Assembly: GCA_030448265.1 (NCBI GenBank)
Contig: JAUJNG010000006.1
Span: 70,967 to 134,966, forward strand
Source: Abditibacterium sp.
GTDB lineage: Bacteria; Armatimonadota; Abditibacteriia; Abditibacteriales; Abditibacteriaceae
DNA length: 64,000 nt
Direction: 5' to 3'
The notes beneath the pieces are model-generated. The model was not told the DNA's origin and made no database searches. It saw only the letters and a program-made list of their open reading frames with translations. Positions 26,068 to 35,161 of this stretch are shown here, piece after piece (position 1 is the first letter of the stretch; each line of letters begins with the position of its first letter). A program made the translations under genes and the position numbers.

Positions 26068-26991
26068 TTACTCGTTCACCGCGACGTAACGATGAACTTC
26101 GCCGTCCCATTCGTCGCCGCTCTGCGCGTCGCTGACATCGACTTCAAGCGGCAGTTGCTTCAACTTTTCCTGCATCGCATCGGTGCAAAAATGATAATGC
26201 AGGTCGAGTTTTTTCAGCCCGCGCACCAACGGGCTGTCGAGAAGCGCCTGGGCGCCCTCATCGCCCAGCGTTCCCAGCGACAAATCGAGGGTTTCGATGC
26301 GATTGAGAACCGGCGCGGTCACAAGGGCGCCGGCGACCTCGTCGACGATTTCGGCATCGCGCAGCCCCAGATATTTGAGCGCGGGAAAAACTCGGCCCTC
26401 TAAAATCGGCGCCAGGTCTTCAATGGTCACCGTGCCGCCATATTCGTCGGTTCCCAGATAGAGTTCGAGATGCTCCAGAGCGGGCAAATCGGCTTCGCCC
26501 AGAGCGCGCACCACGCCGCCATCGAGTCCGCCGCTTTCGATGACGAGAGTTTTCAAATTGGCGTGACGCGGCGAACCTACCTTCAAACCATCGCCGCCGC
26601 GCGCGCCCAGATATTCGAGGTCGGGAAAAGCCTCCAGAAGCGGCGAAAGATCGGATTGCAGAATCCAGGAGATTTCGTTTTCTTCCGAAACGATGTCGCC
26701 GATGAACAGCGCGCGCAAAGAGGCGAACTGGTCGCGCGCCGCCACAATCGCTTCCACAACAAACGCTGAATTTTGGCTCGACGCGAAATCGTAAGCGCCC
26801 ACCACCAGGCCCGCCAGCGGCCCCGTGTCCACCTCTTCGAGAAACTCCTCGAAAGCGTCCGTCCAGCTCCTTTTGTTCTCGTAATCGTCGTAGTCAATGG
26901 CAACGCGCGGAATCGCGCCGGCGGGCAACGGCTCGCCCGCTTTCCAATCCACGACCGGATGGCCGAGCAAGGTTTCGAGATGATCAATCAT
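26068..26991 (-). CDS. STM4015 family leucine-rich-repeat protein
   Basis: This 307-aa protein has a short N-terminal segment (VVDWKAGEPLP.., DDYENKRSWTDAFEEFLEEV) followed by about six leucine-rich-repeat-like units (LRALFIGD, LEYLGARGG, LKTLVIESGG, LEHLELYLGT, LKYLGLRDAE, IETLDLSLGT, LKKLDLHYHF). It has no signal peptide, so it is likely cytoplasmic. It is the first gene of the operon, and its likely role is protein-protein recognition, for example as a substrate or scaffold for the modifying enzymes. No promoter is obvious in the 27000-27118 gap. Confidence 0.82.
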   Translation of the reverse strand: MIDHLETLLGHPVVDWKAGEPLPAGAIPRVAIDYDDYENKRSWTDAFEEFLEEVDTGPLAGLVVGAYDFASSQNSAFVVEAIVAARDQFASLRALFIGDIVSEENEISWILQSDLSPLLEAFPDLEYLGARGGDGLKVGSPRHANLKTLVIESGGLDGGVVRALGEADLPALEHLELYLGTDEYGGTVTIEDLAPILEGRVFPALKYLGLRDAEIVDEVAGALVTAPVLNRIETLDLSLGTLGDEGAQALLDSPLVRGLKKLDLHYHFCTDAMQEKLKQLPLEVDVSDAQSGDEWDGEVHRYVAVNE

Positions 26992-27118
26992 GCGTTTTCT
27001 CCCTCCATAAGTTGGTGCGGCGCATTATGAAACCTTTCGCCATCAAGCGAATTCATTTCATTGAAGAAAATGATAACGTGGTGATTGGGCGAGGGAAAGG
27101 GGTTTTTGGCGCGTTATT

Positions 27119-27595
27119 TCAGGGCGATTGGGTGTCGCGCTGAAAATCGCCGCTTTTGCCGCCGCTTTTGTGCAAAAGCACGATGTTTTCGATTTCGAGG
27201 CTGTCATCGACGCCCTTGGTCATGTCGTAAATGGTGAGAAGCGCGGCGGCAACGGCGGTGAGCGCTTCCATTTCGACGCCGGTTTGTCCGGCGCATTTTA
27301 CGGTCGTGGTGGCGGTGATGCGGCCATTTTCGGCGTCGCATTCGAAGTCGCAGTCGATGCCCGAAAGCAGAAGCGGGTGGCAAAGTGGGATGATTTGGGG
27401 CGTGTTTTTGGCGGCCAGAATCGCGGCGACGCGCGCGGTTTCGAGAGCGTTGCCTTTGGGAAGCTGGCTGTTGCGGGTCAATTCGACGGTTTCGGGACGC
27501 ATTTTAATCGTGCCGCGCGCGCGGGCGACGCGCTGCGTGATGGCTTTGGCGCCGACGTCGATCATTTGGGTGGGATGAAGCGTGGTTTGCGGCAT
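27119..27595 (-). CDS. moaC: Cyclic pyranopterin monophosphate synthase
   Basis: This 158-aa enzyme converts 3',8-cyclo-GTP to cyclic pyranopterin monophosphate in molybdenum cofactor synthesis. Signatures are GTIKMRPETV, LPKGNALETARVAAI, NTPQIIPLCHPL (active-site His), GVEMEALTAVAAALLTIYDM and MTKGVDD. No other moa gene is nearby, so the pathway must be encoded elsewhere. It shares the minus strand with the radical SAM operon but lies upstream of its first gene with a 127-base gap. Confidence 0.95.
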   Translation of the reverse strand: MPQTTLHPTQMIDVGAKAITQRVARARGTIKMRPETVELTRNSQLPKGNALETARVAAILAAKNTPQIIPLCHPLLLSGIDCDFECDAENGRITATTTVKCAGQTGVEMEALTAVAAALLTIYDMTKGVDDSLEIENIVLLHKSGGKSGDFQRDTQSP

Positions 27596-27682
27596 GGTGA
27601 TTTGGTAGATTAGCTTGAACGCGCCGCGTCGAAAACCGTCCGCCGCGCCGTTGCACCCTCACTTTGGTTACGGGAGTTTGAC

Positions 27683-28753
27683 GTGGTTCGCACCTTTTGC
27701 CGCACCTTGTTGGCGCTTTTTTTGTTTTGTGGTTTTGCCGCGCCCTCGGCGCACGCCAAAGGCCGCCCGATGTGGCCGATTCCGCCGCTTTCGGGTTTCG
27801 ACGGCACGCGCTGGGGCAATTTGCAAATCGGGCGCACCACGCTGGGCGTGCTGCGCCAGCACTACGAAACCGGCAAAGGGGCCTACGAACGCTCGACCGA
27901 ACTGACCCAGCCCAAAGATACGCCGCTTCGCGTTGATTTGCTGTGGAACAAACGCGACAAAGATGAGGTTCTGGCCGCTATCACGGTGCGCTTCGCCGCC
28001 GAGGGCGCGCGCTGGAGCGATGTCGAAAAGCTGTTTCAGGGCGCGGCGCCCCAAAACGGCTACGTTCAGGGGCGTTTCGAGGACTGGCGCGTGGCGCGCT
28101 GGCCCGCGCGCGGCGTGGCGGCCTTCGTCATGCGCGCGGGCGAAGCCGAAAACGTGCCCCTGCTCGTTCTGGCCGCGCCCGACGCTCTGGGCGCGCTGCA
28201 AAATCGGCTTTTGCCCAATGCGCCCGCCGAGGAATACGTGGATGAGTTCGCAAACGAGCCGAAACGGGTGGAATTCGGCACCATCGAAATTGAGCTGGAT
28301 GACGATTTGGAGTTGTCCAGGCGCGAAGAATCGCGCACCCGCGACGCCATCAAAAGGGCTTATGCCGGCGGCACGCTGAGCTACGACCGCGAGGGCGAGG
28401 GTTCCTACCGCGTCAGTGTGTCGGGCAGCAAAAAAGCGACGGGCGGCTCGGTTTCAGTCTCGGTTTCCATCAAGGGTGAAGGGCCTTATGGAACGGTTTC
28501 GGCTTCGGGATCGGGTTCCGATTCGTGGAAATGGAATCAGGGCGAGGAGCGCGACCAGGATGATGTCGTGGATGCCTATCGCGACGCCGTGCGCGAGGCG
28601 CGCGATGCGGCAGAAAGGAAGTTCGAGCGCGCCATGCGCGAGAGCGGCCCGCCCTCGCCCGCACAGATTCGGGAGGAGCAGTGGACACAGCTCATCGAAA
28701 CCGTGCGCGGCGCGGCCTCTCAAAACGCGCTAACACCTCAGCTTTTGCGCTGA
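27683..28753 (+). CDS. Secreted protein of unknown function
   Basis: The 356-aa product (GTG start at 27683) has an N-terminal signal peptide (FCRTLLALFLFCGFAAPSAHA, cleavage near residue 25). The mature part opens with a domain containing WGNLQIGRTTLGVLRQHY (about 43-60), reminiscent of small secreted sensor-like domains, but I cannot name it. Later there is an acidic stretch (IEIELDDDLELSR), a Ser/Gly-rich segment and a charged helical C-terminus. The gene after it, 24 bases downstream, is also secreted and also ends in a long Arg-rich helix with EAREA..ARD motifs, so the two look like a functional pair. Confidence 0.6.
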   Translation: MVRTFCRTLLALFLFCGFAAPSAHAKGRPMWPIPPLSGFDGTRWGNLQIGRTTLGVLRQHYETGKGAYERSTELTQPKDTPLRVDLLWNKRDKDEVLAAITVRFAAEGARWSDVEKLFQGAAPQNGYVQGRFEDWRVARWPARGVAAFVMRAGEAENVPLLVLAAPDALGALQNRLLPNAPAEEYVDEFANEPKRVEFGTIEIELDDDLELSRREESRTRDAIKRAYAGGTLSYDREGEGSYRVSVSGSKKATGGSVSVSVSIKGEGPYGTVSASGSGSDSWKWNQGEERDQDDVVDAYRDAVREARDAAERKFERAMRESGPPSPAQIREEQWTQLIETVRGAASQNALTPQLLR

Positions 28754-28777
28754 TTTTCACTGAGAGGAATCGCAACT

Positions 28778-29437
28778 ATGTTTTTCATCCGTCGCCTGCC
28801 GCTGATTTTTTCCCTGGGAATTTTGCTCGCCTCGCCGTTGCGGGGCGCCGAATCGCCCGCGCCAACAACCGTCGCGGAGTTTGGGGTCGTGACGCTGGAT
28901 ATTTCGCGCGCGCAGGCGTTTTCGGACTTCATTTCCGAGAAAAAAACCATCAAAAACATCCAGAAATCGACCGCCAAAGGCGCGATGCGATTTCGCGAGG
29001 GCGCGAGCGGGATTTATCATGTTCGCACTCTTGCCAACGGCAAACCTACCGACGACCAGGGCAGGTTTGAAACCATCGTGACCATTTCAATTCCGCGTCC
29101 CGATGGCACGCTGCGCTTCACGGCGACCGGCGAGGAGCGCTGGAGAGTGCCCGCGAACGTGCCGGAAATATGGCCGCGACACGACGACCCCTGCGAACCA
29201 ATTTTTCGCGGGCCCAATGCCAGAGAAAAACGCAAAAAATGGCGCAGCAAGAGATTCCACCGCGATGTAGAAAAAGAGAGGCGTCAACGGCAGGCGCGTG
29301 AAGACTATCGCAGGCGGGCGATTGGCGAAGCCTTCAGGGAGTCGCTCGACGCGGCGCGCGACGAAGCCGAAATGCAACTGCAAAAATCACTGCAAGGCGG
29401 CGCGGTTTCTCCAACGCCAACATCTGAAAATAAGTAA
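28778..29437 (+). CDS. Secreted protein of unknown function, partner of the upstream gene
   Basis: The 219-aa protein starts at an ATG with a GAGAGG ribosome-binding site and has a signal peptide (FFIRRLPLIFSLGILLASPLRG, cleavage near residue 24). A small domain follows (about 30-130), then a strongly charged helical tail (REKRKKWRSKRFHRDVEKER...). No enzyme motif is visible. The 24-base spacing to the preceding secreted gene indicates a two-gene operon. Confidence 0.6.
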   Translation: MFFIRRLPLIFSLGILLASPLRGAESPAPTTVAEFGVVTLDISRAQAFSDFISEKKTIKNIQKSTAKGAMRFREGASGIYHVRTLANGKPTDDQGRFETIVTISIPRPDGTLRFTATGEERWRVPANVPEIWPRHDDPCEPIFRGPNAREKRKKWRSKRFHRDVEKERRQRQAREDYRRRAIGEAFRESLDAARDEAEMQLQKSLQGGAVSPTPTSENK

Positions 29438-29465
29438 AGAAGAGCGCAAAAACGTCATTTGGTAG

Positions 29466-30989
29466 CTACTGTCGTTCAGAATGGCGGCGAAAAATCAGAT
29501 AAGCCGGTTCCTGACCATGACGGAAGGTTTTCTTCAACCCGTAGTGTTTTTCCGGCAGGGCAGGATCTTGCTTTCGCAGCCATGCGACTTCCTGAGGCCG
29601 CAAGCAGAGCCACTCCGGTTTGAGCCGCGTCACCATATCAGCAAGCGGTGTTGCGGTGCGATACGATGCTTCGACTTCCGGCGAAACCAGACCCACCAAA
29701 TCGAGGATGCGCTGCCGCGAAAAATAACCGATATAACCGATGGGCTCCAGCATGATGCGCTCGTCATCGCGCATATTTTGGCGCAGAAAATGTGATAAAC
29801 GCGGGATTACGTCATCGTAAAAGCGTTGTTGAACCTCTAATATCGGGATAACACGGTTGATTTGCCAGTGACCGGCTACAATCATCGCCGCCGCAAGCGA
29901 AACTGCGGCCAGCGAATTTTTCCACCTGAGCCCGATTCGCAGTGAAGATAAGAGTGGCCGAAGAGCCAGAAAAAAAGGCCAGATAACCAGCATCCAAAAG
30001 ATAGGACGCGGCGGGAGCAAATACCAGTAGAAAACGGGGCGGCGTCCGGCAATCAAGGCGCCGTAATAAAGCAACATCCACACAAAGGCGGCGAGCAGCA
30101 CAACTCTCGCGTCTCGCCACCATGCTCGATCCGATGACGTTGAGTGAGTGCGAACCAGTTGCGCGAACAAGAGCAGCGCGCCTGCAAAACACAACAAAAC
30201 GGAAAGCTTTCCGAATGAGCCGCCGAACTGGTTCTCAAAACCGCTCAGGCTCGTGTTCCAGGACGGCGGATAAGCCCACAGTTTGGCACGCAGCGAATTG
30301 GGAAGCGGCGAACCAAAATAAACCCAGGAAAACAGTGTCCACGCCAAAGGCGGAGCGATCAGAAGTGTCCAGCCAAGCGGCGAGAATTTCACGCCGCGAA
30401 GCCTCGCGCAAAACACCAGAATCAGCACTAAAGGCAAGGTGTCGATGCGGAGCAGCAACAAAACGGCGCCGCAAAGCGCTGCCGGAGTCGCGCGACGCTC
30501 TAAAACTGCCCAGAAGCCGAGGATGCCCGCCAAGGTCACAAGCGGCGTTTCCATGCCACTGACGGCGACTTCGTGCGAGGCCCTGTCGAGCGCCCACAAA
30601 AGTGCCGCGCAAAGTCCAGCCCATTTCGCGTTGTAAGCGGGGCGCGCCAGCCAGCGTGCGATCACAAACGCCGTGATTCCGTCGGCCAAAATCCCCAGGG
30701 TGCGAGAAAAAGCCATTGCATCGAACCCTGAGGCGATGCCAAGGGCCACGAGCATGGTTCCCAGAGGCGTGGTCGAGCCTTGCACCCGCTCGCCGAGATT
30801 GAAAACGAAACCGTGCCCCTGCGCCAGGTTTTCGGCGTAGCGCATGGTGATGTAGGCATCTTCGCCAGCGAAACCGCTCCCGCGCCAGATGAAAAGTCGA
30901 ACGATGATGGCGTAGAAGGCCATGCAGAGCGCCGCCAGTTTCCACGCCTTCTCACCTGACAAATTCAATTTCAAGTTTGTGGTTAACAA
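29466..30989 (-). CDS. GT-C fold membrane glycosyltransferase-like protein
   Basis: This 507-aa polytopic membrane protein has about 11 TM helices. It has the family's first-loop signature EDAYITMRYAENLAQGHG followed by VFNLGERVQGSTTPLG, with an Asp next to the membrane as in GT-C enzymes that use polyprenyl-phosphate sugars (relatives of protein O-mannosyl- and arabinosyl-transferases). The C-terminal 110 residues form a soluble domain (MLEPIGYIGYFS.., ILDLVGLVSPEV) common in this group. The acceptor is unknown. Its start overlaps the DUF4291 gene by 7 bases on the same strand, which suggests co-transcription without implying related function. Confidence 0.75.
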   Translation of the reverse strand: MLTTNLKLNLSGEKAWKLAALCMAFYAIIVRLFIWRGSGFAGEDAYITMRYAENLAQGHGFVFNLGERVQGSTTPLGTMLVALGIASGFDAMAFSRTLGILADGITAFVIARWLARPAYNAKWAGLCAALLWALDRASHEVAVSGMETPLVTLAGILGFWAVLERRATPAALCGAVLLLLRIDTLPLVLILVFCARLRGVKFSPLGWTLLIAPPLAWTLFSWVYFGSPLPNSLRAKLWAYPPSWNTSLSGFENQFGGSFGKLSVLLCFAGALLLFAQLVRTHSTSSDRAWWRDARVVLLAAFVWMLLYYGALIAGRRPVFYWYLLPPRPIFWMLVIWPFFLALRPLLSSLRIGLRWKNSLAAVSLAAAMIVAGHWQINRVIPILEVQQRFYDDVIPRLSHFLRQNMRDDERIMLEPIGYIGYFSRQRILDLVGLVSPEVEASYRTATPLADMVTRLKPEWLCLRPQEVAWLRKQDPALPEKHYGLKKTFRHGQEPAYLIFRRHSERQ

Positions 30990-31630
30990 GGTGCGCCCAT
31001 AAGTTTCAGCCTGATGGCAACCTCCGCTTGCGCCGGAAGATAAACCCGCTCAAGCGGAGTGAGCAGGTCGGCGTAATTCTCCGCTTGAGCGTTGCGGCGT
31101 TGCTCTTCGACAAACTGGCTGATGTCCTCGATTTCGAGGATGGCCTCACGAGCGTATTCTTGCAACATTTGCTCGCGCAAACCCAACTGAATCGCTCGGC
31201 GCTGCACCGAAGCGCCGGAGGGCGCATGATCGGGATCCCACTGCAAACGAACGGAGGACGACGCCACCGCGCGTTTCCATTCCTCGATGTTGGCGTATAA
31301 ATCGGCATCGGAATTCGACGGCACGGCCTGCTCCAAAACCGATTCGAAAAACTCGCGTTTGATGCGAACCGCCAGCGTCACCTCTTGACCTTCCTTCGTG
31401 CCCCAGCCGGAGCGATACATCATCCACAAAAAATTCGGCTTGAACCAGCTCATGCGGCTCAAACTGAATTCGCCGCCAAAATAACCGTTTCGAGCCGCGA
31501 AATGACCAATGGCCGGACGATAGGCTTGATAAACGATAACTGAAGTCTCATCATAATGAGCCAGAATATGGCGACCCTCGGTTGGCCACCTTTCGTTCTG
31601 CTTCAGGTAAAGCTCTATCGGGGTTTTCAT
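30983..31630 (-). CDS. DUF4291 family protein
   Basis: This 215-aa cytoplasmic protein matches the DUF4291 pattern: RHILAHYDETSVIVYQAYRP (about 20-39), FSLSRMSWFKPNFLWMMYRS (about 55-74) and GWGTKEGQE. The function is unknown for the family. It has no signal or TM segment. It precedes the GT-C gene with an overlap. Confidence 0.85.
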   Translation of the reverse strand: MKTPIELYLKQNERWPTEGRHILAHYDETSVIVYQAYRPAIGHFAARNGYFGGEFSLSRMSWFKPNFLWMMYRSGWGTKEGQEVTLAVRIKREFFESVLEQAVPSNSDADLYANIEEWKRAVASSSVRLQWDPDHAPSGASVQRRAIQLGLREQMLQEYAREAILEIEDISQFVEEQRRNAQAENYADLLTPLERVYLPAQAEVAIRLKLMGAPC

Positions 31631-31666
31631 ATGAACAGTGGCACATCAAATGTCCCGCGAACAACC

Positions 31667-31742
31667 AAAGGGAGGAAGGGAAGAGAATCGAGTCAGCGAA
31701 TGGGCGTTTCGATTCTTACTCCCCTTCTCCTTCACTCCCTTT
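31667..31742. repeat. Imperfect inverted repeat after fumC
   Basis: The left arm (AAAGGGAGGAAGGGAAGAGAATCGA) is partly inverted in the right arm (TCGATTCTTACTCCCCTTCTCC..CCCTTT). It lies just past the fumC stop and may also terminate transcription. Confidence 0.65.
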
Positions 31743-31747
31743 CTGCT

Positions 31748-33142
31748 TTACCCGCCGCCCCCGCCCGAACCTTTGATGCCGCCTTTGGTCATCTCTTTGG
31801 CATCCAGAAGCGTTTCCAACTCTTCGGTGCTCAAATCGGTTTGCTCCGCCGCCAGATCTTTCAAAGTTCGCCCTTCTTTGTAAGCCTGTTTCGCCAGCGC
31901 CGCGCCTTTTTCGTAGCCGATAATCGGGTTGAGAACCGTCACCATAATCGGGTTTTTGTCCACCAGATCGAGCATTTTTTCGCCCTTGACTTCGAAATCG
32001 GCAATCGCTTTGTCGGCCAGCACTTTGGAGACGTTGCCCAGCAGCGTGATGGATTGCAGCAGGTTGTAAGCGGCGACCGGCAGCATCACGTTCAATTGGA
32101 AATTGCCGCTCGCGTTGCACAGCGCAATGGTGGCGTCGTTGCCGATCACCTGCGCCGCGACCTGCATGGTCGCTTCGGGAATGACGGGATTGATTTTGCC
32201 TGGCATGATGCTCGAACCTGGCTGCAACGAGGGCAAAACGATTTCGGAAAGTCCGCCCTGCGGGCCGGAATTCATCCAGCGCAGGTCGTTGGCGATTTTA
32301 AAAAGCCCCGTCGCGAGGGTTTTAAGCTGGCCGCTCATTTCGGTGGCGGCGTCGAGCGTGGCCTGGGCCGCGAAATGGTTGCGCGCTTCGCGAAACGGAA
32401 TGTGGGTGAGTTCTTCCAACTTGCGCGCCATCAATTCACCAAATTCGGGATGGGCGTTGATGCCGGTGCCTACCGCCGTGCCGCCAATCGCCAGTTCCTG
32501 CAAACGCGGCAGGCTGCCCAGAATGCGCTCGATGGATTGCTCAATCTGCGCCGCCCAGCCGCCGATTTCCTGGCCTAAAGTCACCGGCATGGCATCCATC
32601 AAATGGGTGCGGCCCGTTTTAACTACATCCTGATTCTGTGCCTGGCGCTCATGCAGAACCGACAGCAGATGGCGCAGGTTGGGCAGCAGATTATCGGCAA
32701 TTTCCATCGCCGCCGCGACGTGAATCGCGGTCGGAATCACGTCGTTGCTCGACTGGCCCGCGTTCACATCGTCGTTGGGATGAATTTTGAGGCCGCCCTG
32801 CGACGCCAGACTCGCCAGAACCTCGTTGGCGTTCATGTTGGTCGAGGTGCCGCTTCCGGTCTGAAAAATGTCGATGGGAAACTGGCCGTCGTGCTTTCCC
32901 CCCGAAACTTCGAGCGCGGCGGCGCGAATCGCGTCGGCTTTGTCGCGCGGCAAAAGCTCCAGATCGGCGTTGACAAGGGCCGCCGCGCCTTTGATAACCG
33001 CGAGGGCTTTGATGAAAGCGCGCGGAAAGGTGAGTCCCGAAATCGGAAAGTTTTCGACGGCGCGCTGGGTTTGCGCGGCGTAAAGCGCGTCGTGGGGCAC
33101 CTGCATTTCGCCCATCGAGTCCCGTTCAATGCGATATTCCAT
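31748..33142 (-). CDS. fumC: Fumarate hydratase class II
   Basis: This 464-aa homotetrameric TCA-cycle enzyme hydrates fumarate to malate. It has the fumarase/aspartase signature GSSIMPGKINPV, the substrate-binding TGSGTSTNMNANEV, AGQSSNDVIPT, and KTGRTHLMDAMPVTLGQE with its catalytic His. Class II enzymes do not use an iron-sulfur cluster. The very C-terminus (GSGGGGG) is unusual. It stands between two inverted repeats. Confidence 0.95.
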   Translation of the reverse strand: MEYRIERDSMGEMQVPHDALYAAQTQRAVENFPISGLTFPRAFIKALAVIKGAAALVNADLELLPRDKADAIRAAALEVSGGKHDGQFPIDIFQTGSGTSTNMNANEVLASLASQGGLKIHPNDDVNAGQSSNDVIPTAIHVAAAMEIADNLLPNLRHLLSVLHERQAQNQDVVKTGRTHLMDAMPVTLGQEIGGWAAQIEQSIERILGSLPRLQELAIGGTAVGTGINAHPEFGELMARKLEELTHIPFREARNHFAAQATLDAATEMSGQLKTLATGLFKIANDLRWMNSGPQGGLSEIVLPSLQPGSSIMPGKINPVIPEATMQVAAQVIGNDATIALCNASGNFQLNVMLPVAAYNLLQSITLLGNVSKVLADKAIADFEVKGEKMLDLVDKNPIMVTVLNPIIGYEKGAALAKQAYKEGRTLKDLAAEQTDLSTEELETLLDAKEMTKGGIKGSGGGGG

Positions 33143-33151
33143 AATTTTCCT

Positions 33152-33245
33152 TTAGCCACAGAGAACACAGAGAAGTCACAGAGAGGCACAGAGATTCTTT
33201 TAAATATATTTGTGGGCCAATCGGCCACTTCTCTGTGGCTTTTAT
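33152..33245. repeat. Imperfect inverted repeat (AGCCACAGAGAACACAGAG type)
   Basis: The left arm has tandem CACAGAG units (33152-33192). The right arm GGCCACTTCTCTGTGGCTTT (33224-33243) pairs with the outer part only, so this copy looks partly decayed. It is related to 48088-48187 and to the inner arm of 15684-15888. Confidence 0.8.
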
Positions 33246-33248
33246 TGT

Positions 33249-34583
33249 CTATAAGTTACCTAACTTTTTCTGCAACTGCTTCCATAAAATAGCGCCCAGA
33301 AGCGAAACCGCGACAACACTCGCGCCTGTCACGCCCAGCGTCCCCCATCCCAGCGCGTTGGAAACGAGCGCTAAAATGCCGAACAGCAGCATGGCGCCCG
33401 CGCCCGCTTTGACCGGTGTGGCGTTGTCGCCCAGAGCGTAAAAGCCGCGCGCGATGAGCTGCTGTGCGCCCAATCCTGGCAGCGAAAGCGCCGAGATGAG
33501 CAGCACTTTTCCCGTCCACACCGAATCGGCGGCGGAAAATTGGCCGCCTTTGACCGTTCCCAGCAAAAGCGGAATCGCCACAATCCACAACCCGACAACC
33601 GCGACACACAGCAGTTTCAGCGTGCGCCGCAGAAGGGCGCCCAGTTGACGCCCGACCTGCGCCGTTTCGCCCCGCGCCGCGAGCGCCGAGAGCGTGGGAA
33701 AAATGGCGATGGCGCTGCCCGACGCGAGCAGTTCGAGCGGCAAAATCATCAGCCGCGAGGCGTTGGAAATGGTGGTGGCGCCGCCGCCCGCTTCGCCCGC
33801 CGCCAGAATCGTGGGCAGCGAAAGACTCAAAATGCGCCCCGACGCCAGACCGAAAAACACCGGCACGAGGGCCGCCACCACCCGTTTGACGCCCTCATCG
33901 CGCACATCCCACAGGGGCGCGACCGAAAGCCCCGCCCGCAGCGCGGCGGGAATTTGCACCAGAATCGAGCCGACAACGGCGCCGCCCAGCGCCCCCCACG
34001 CCTGCGAGACCACGCCGTAGCCCATTTTGTGCCCGATGTAGCCGGCGATGATGATGCCGACATTGAAAAACACCGGTTGCAGCGCGGGCCACCAGAACAG
34101 GCGCAGCGAATTGAAGGTGCCGGTAAAAACGCCGCCCACGATGAAAAAAAACTGCGCGGCCAGCAAAATGCGTAAATTGTCGAAATAAAGCGCGCCGTCC
34201 ACGTTATCGGGCACTAAAAAACGCAAAAGCGGCGTCCAGGTCAGCGCGACGAGGGCGAGCGTGCCCGCTCCCACCGCGACCATGAGCAGCGTGAGCAGAG
34301 CGCGAAAGGTGCGCCGCGCCTCGTCGTGCTGCCCCCGCGCCAGAAAACCCGAAAACGTGGGCACAAAGCCCGTCGCGAGGGCGCCGCCCGCGATCACAAT
34401 CGAAATCACTTCGGGAACGGCGAAGGCGGCGTTGAACGCTTCGGCCTGCGCTCCGGTGCCGTAAAGCGCTGAAGTCAGCACGTTGCGCCCGAATCCCGCG
34501 AGGCGCGACAGAAAAATCAGGCCCGCCAGAATCGCCGAGGCTTTGCCGAGCGAAATTTCGTTGACGTGGAGAGGTTTCGACAT
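33249..34583 (-). CDS. murJ: Lipid II flippase MurJ (MviN family)
   Basis: This 444-aa integral membrane protein moves lipid II across the inner membrane for peptidoglycan synthesis. It has the MOP-exporter layout with 12-14 TM helices and MurJ-like segments: SAILAGLIFLSRLAGFGRN at the N-terminus with the conserved Arg residues, AFNAAFAVPEVI, GALATGFVPTFSGF, and ARGFYALGDNATPVKAG near the C-terminus. The start is the ATG at 34583 (MSKPLHV). It is convergent with nothing and divergent from the DUF485 gene at 34685. Confidence 0.92.
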   Translation of the reverse strand: MSKPLHVNEISLGKASAILAGLIFLSRLAGFGRNVLTSALYGTGAQAEAFNAAFAVPEVISIVIAGGALATGFVPTFSGFLARGQHDEARRTFRALLTLLMVAVGAGTLALVALTWTPLLRFLVPDNVDGALYFDNLRILLAAQFFFIVGGVFTGTFNSLRLFWWPALQPVFFNVGIIIAGYIGHKMGYGVVSQAWGALGGAVVGSILVQIPAALRAGLSVAPLWDVRDEGVKRVVAALVPVFFGLASGRILSLSLPTILAAGEAGGGATTISNASRLMILPLELLASGSAIAIFPTLSALAARGETAQVGRQLGALLRRTLKLLCVAVVGLWIVAIPLLLGTVKGGQFSAADSVWTGKVLLISALSLPGLGAQQLIARGFYALGDNATPVKAGAGAMLLFGILALVSNALGWGTLGVTGASVVAVSLLGAILWKQLQKKLGNL

Positions 34584-34684
34584 AATGGGAGGGCGCAACC
34601 TAACTTAACCCGCCGCGCCGCGCGCGTGCAAAGTAGCCGGATGGCGGACGAAGCATTAACATTTAATCAATTCTTAATTTCCAC

Positions 34685-34987
34685 ATGAACAATTCTCCCG
34701 ATCCCGTCGAAATCAGCCGCGACCCCGAATTTCAAAATCTGGCGCGCCGCAAGAATTCGCTGTCTTTGCTGCTTTCGCTACTCATGTTCGGCGTCTATTT
34801 CGGCTTTATCGCGCTGCTGGCCTACATGCCCGACGTCCTGCGTGCCCGCGCGGGTGCCGCGACGCTGGGCATTCCCATTGGCATCGGCGTGATCGTTTTC
34901 GCCTGGATTTTGACCGGCATTTACGTCAAATGGGCCAACGGCGCCTACGACGCGATGGTGGCGCGGGTCCGAGGCAGCCGCCAATAA
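34685..34987 (+). CDS. DUF485 family membrane protein (YjcH-like)
   Basis: This 100-aa protein has two TM helices (about 25-45 and 60-80) and the DUF485 pattern DPEFQNLARRKN...ILTGIYVKWAN. YjcH-like proteins are normally encoded just ahead of actP and are thought to assist or stabilise that transporter. The actP-type gene follows 175 bases downstream, with an inverted repeat inserted in the gap. Confidence 0.88.
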   Translation: MNNSPDPVEISRDPEFQNLARRKNSLSLLLSLLMFGVYFGFIALLAYMPDVLRARAGAATLGIPIGIGVIVFAWILTGIYVKWANGAYDAMVARVRGSRQ

Positions 34988-35003
34988 CTTTTAAGTGGGA
35001 GTC

Positions 35004-35144
35004 CGTTGACCGGTTCCCTCTCCACTTGTGGGGAGGGTTAGGGAGGGGTGAGCGGTGCAAGTGAGCGCCCGATGAAGGAACAGCGAATCTTCCGGTTGAA
35101 CCCCTCCCTAACCCTCCCCACAAGTGGAGAGGGAAACGGTCAAC
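35004..35144. repeat. Inverted repeat between the DUF485 gene and actP
   Basis: The left arm GTTGACCGGTTCCCTCTCCA.. (35004-35052) and right arm (35096-35144) are inverted copies around a 43-base loop. The inner arm (CTCCACTTGTGGGGAGGGTT) is related to the element at 23827-23984. Confidence 0.9.
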
Positions 35145-35161
35145 ATCTCCCCCCATCCAAA

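Noticed and set aside
27027-27140. 36-codon plus-strand ORF (MKPFAIKRIHF) between the STM4015-like gene and moaC
   Set aside because: Too short to support, no ribosome-binding site, and it runs into the 3' end of moaC.
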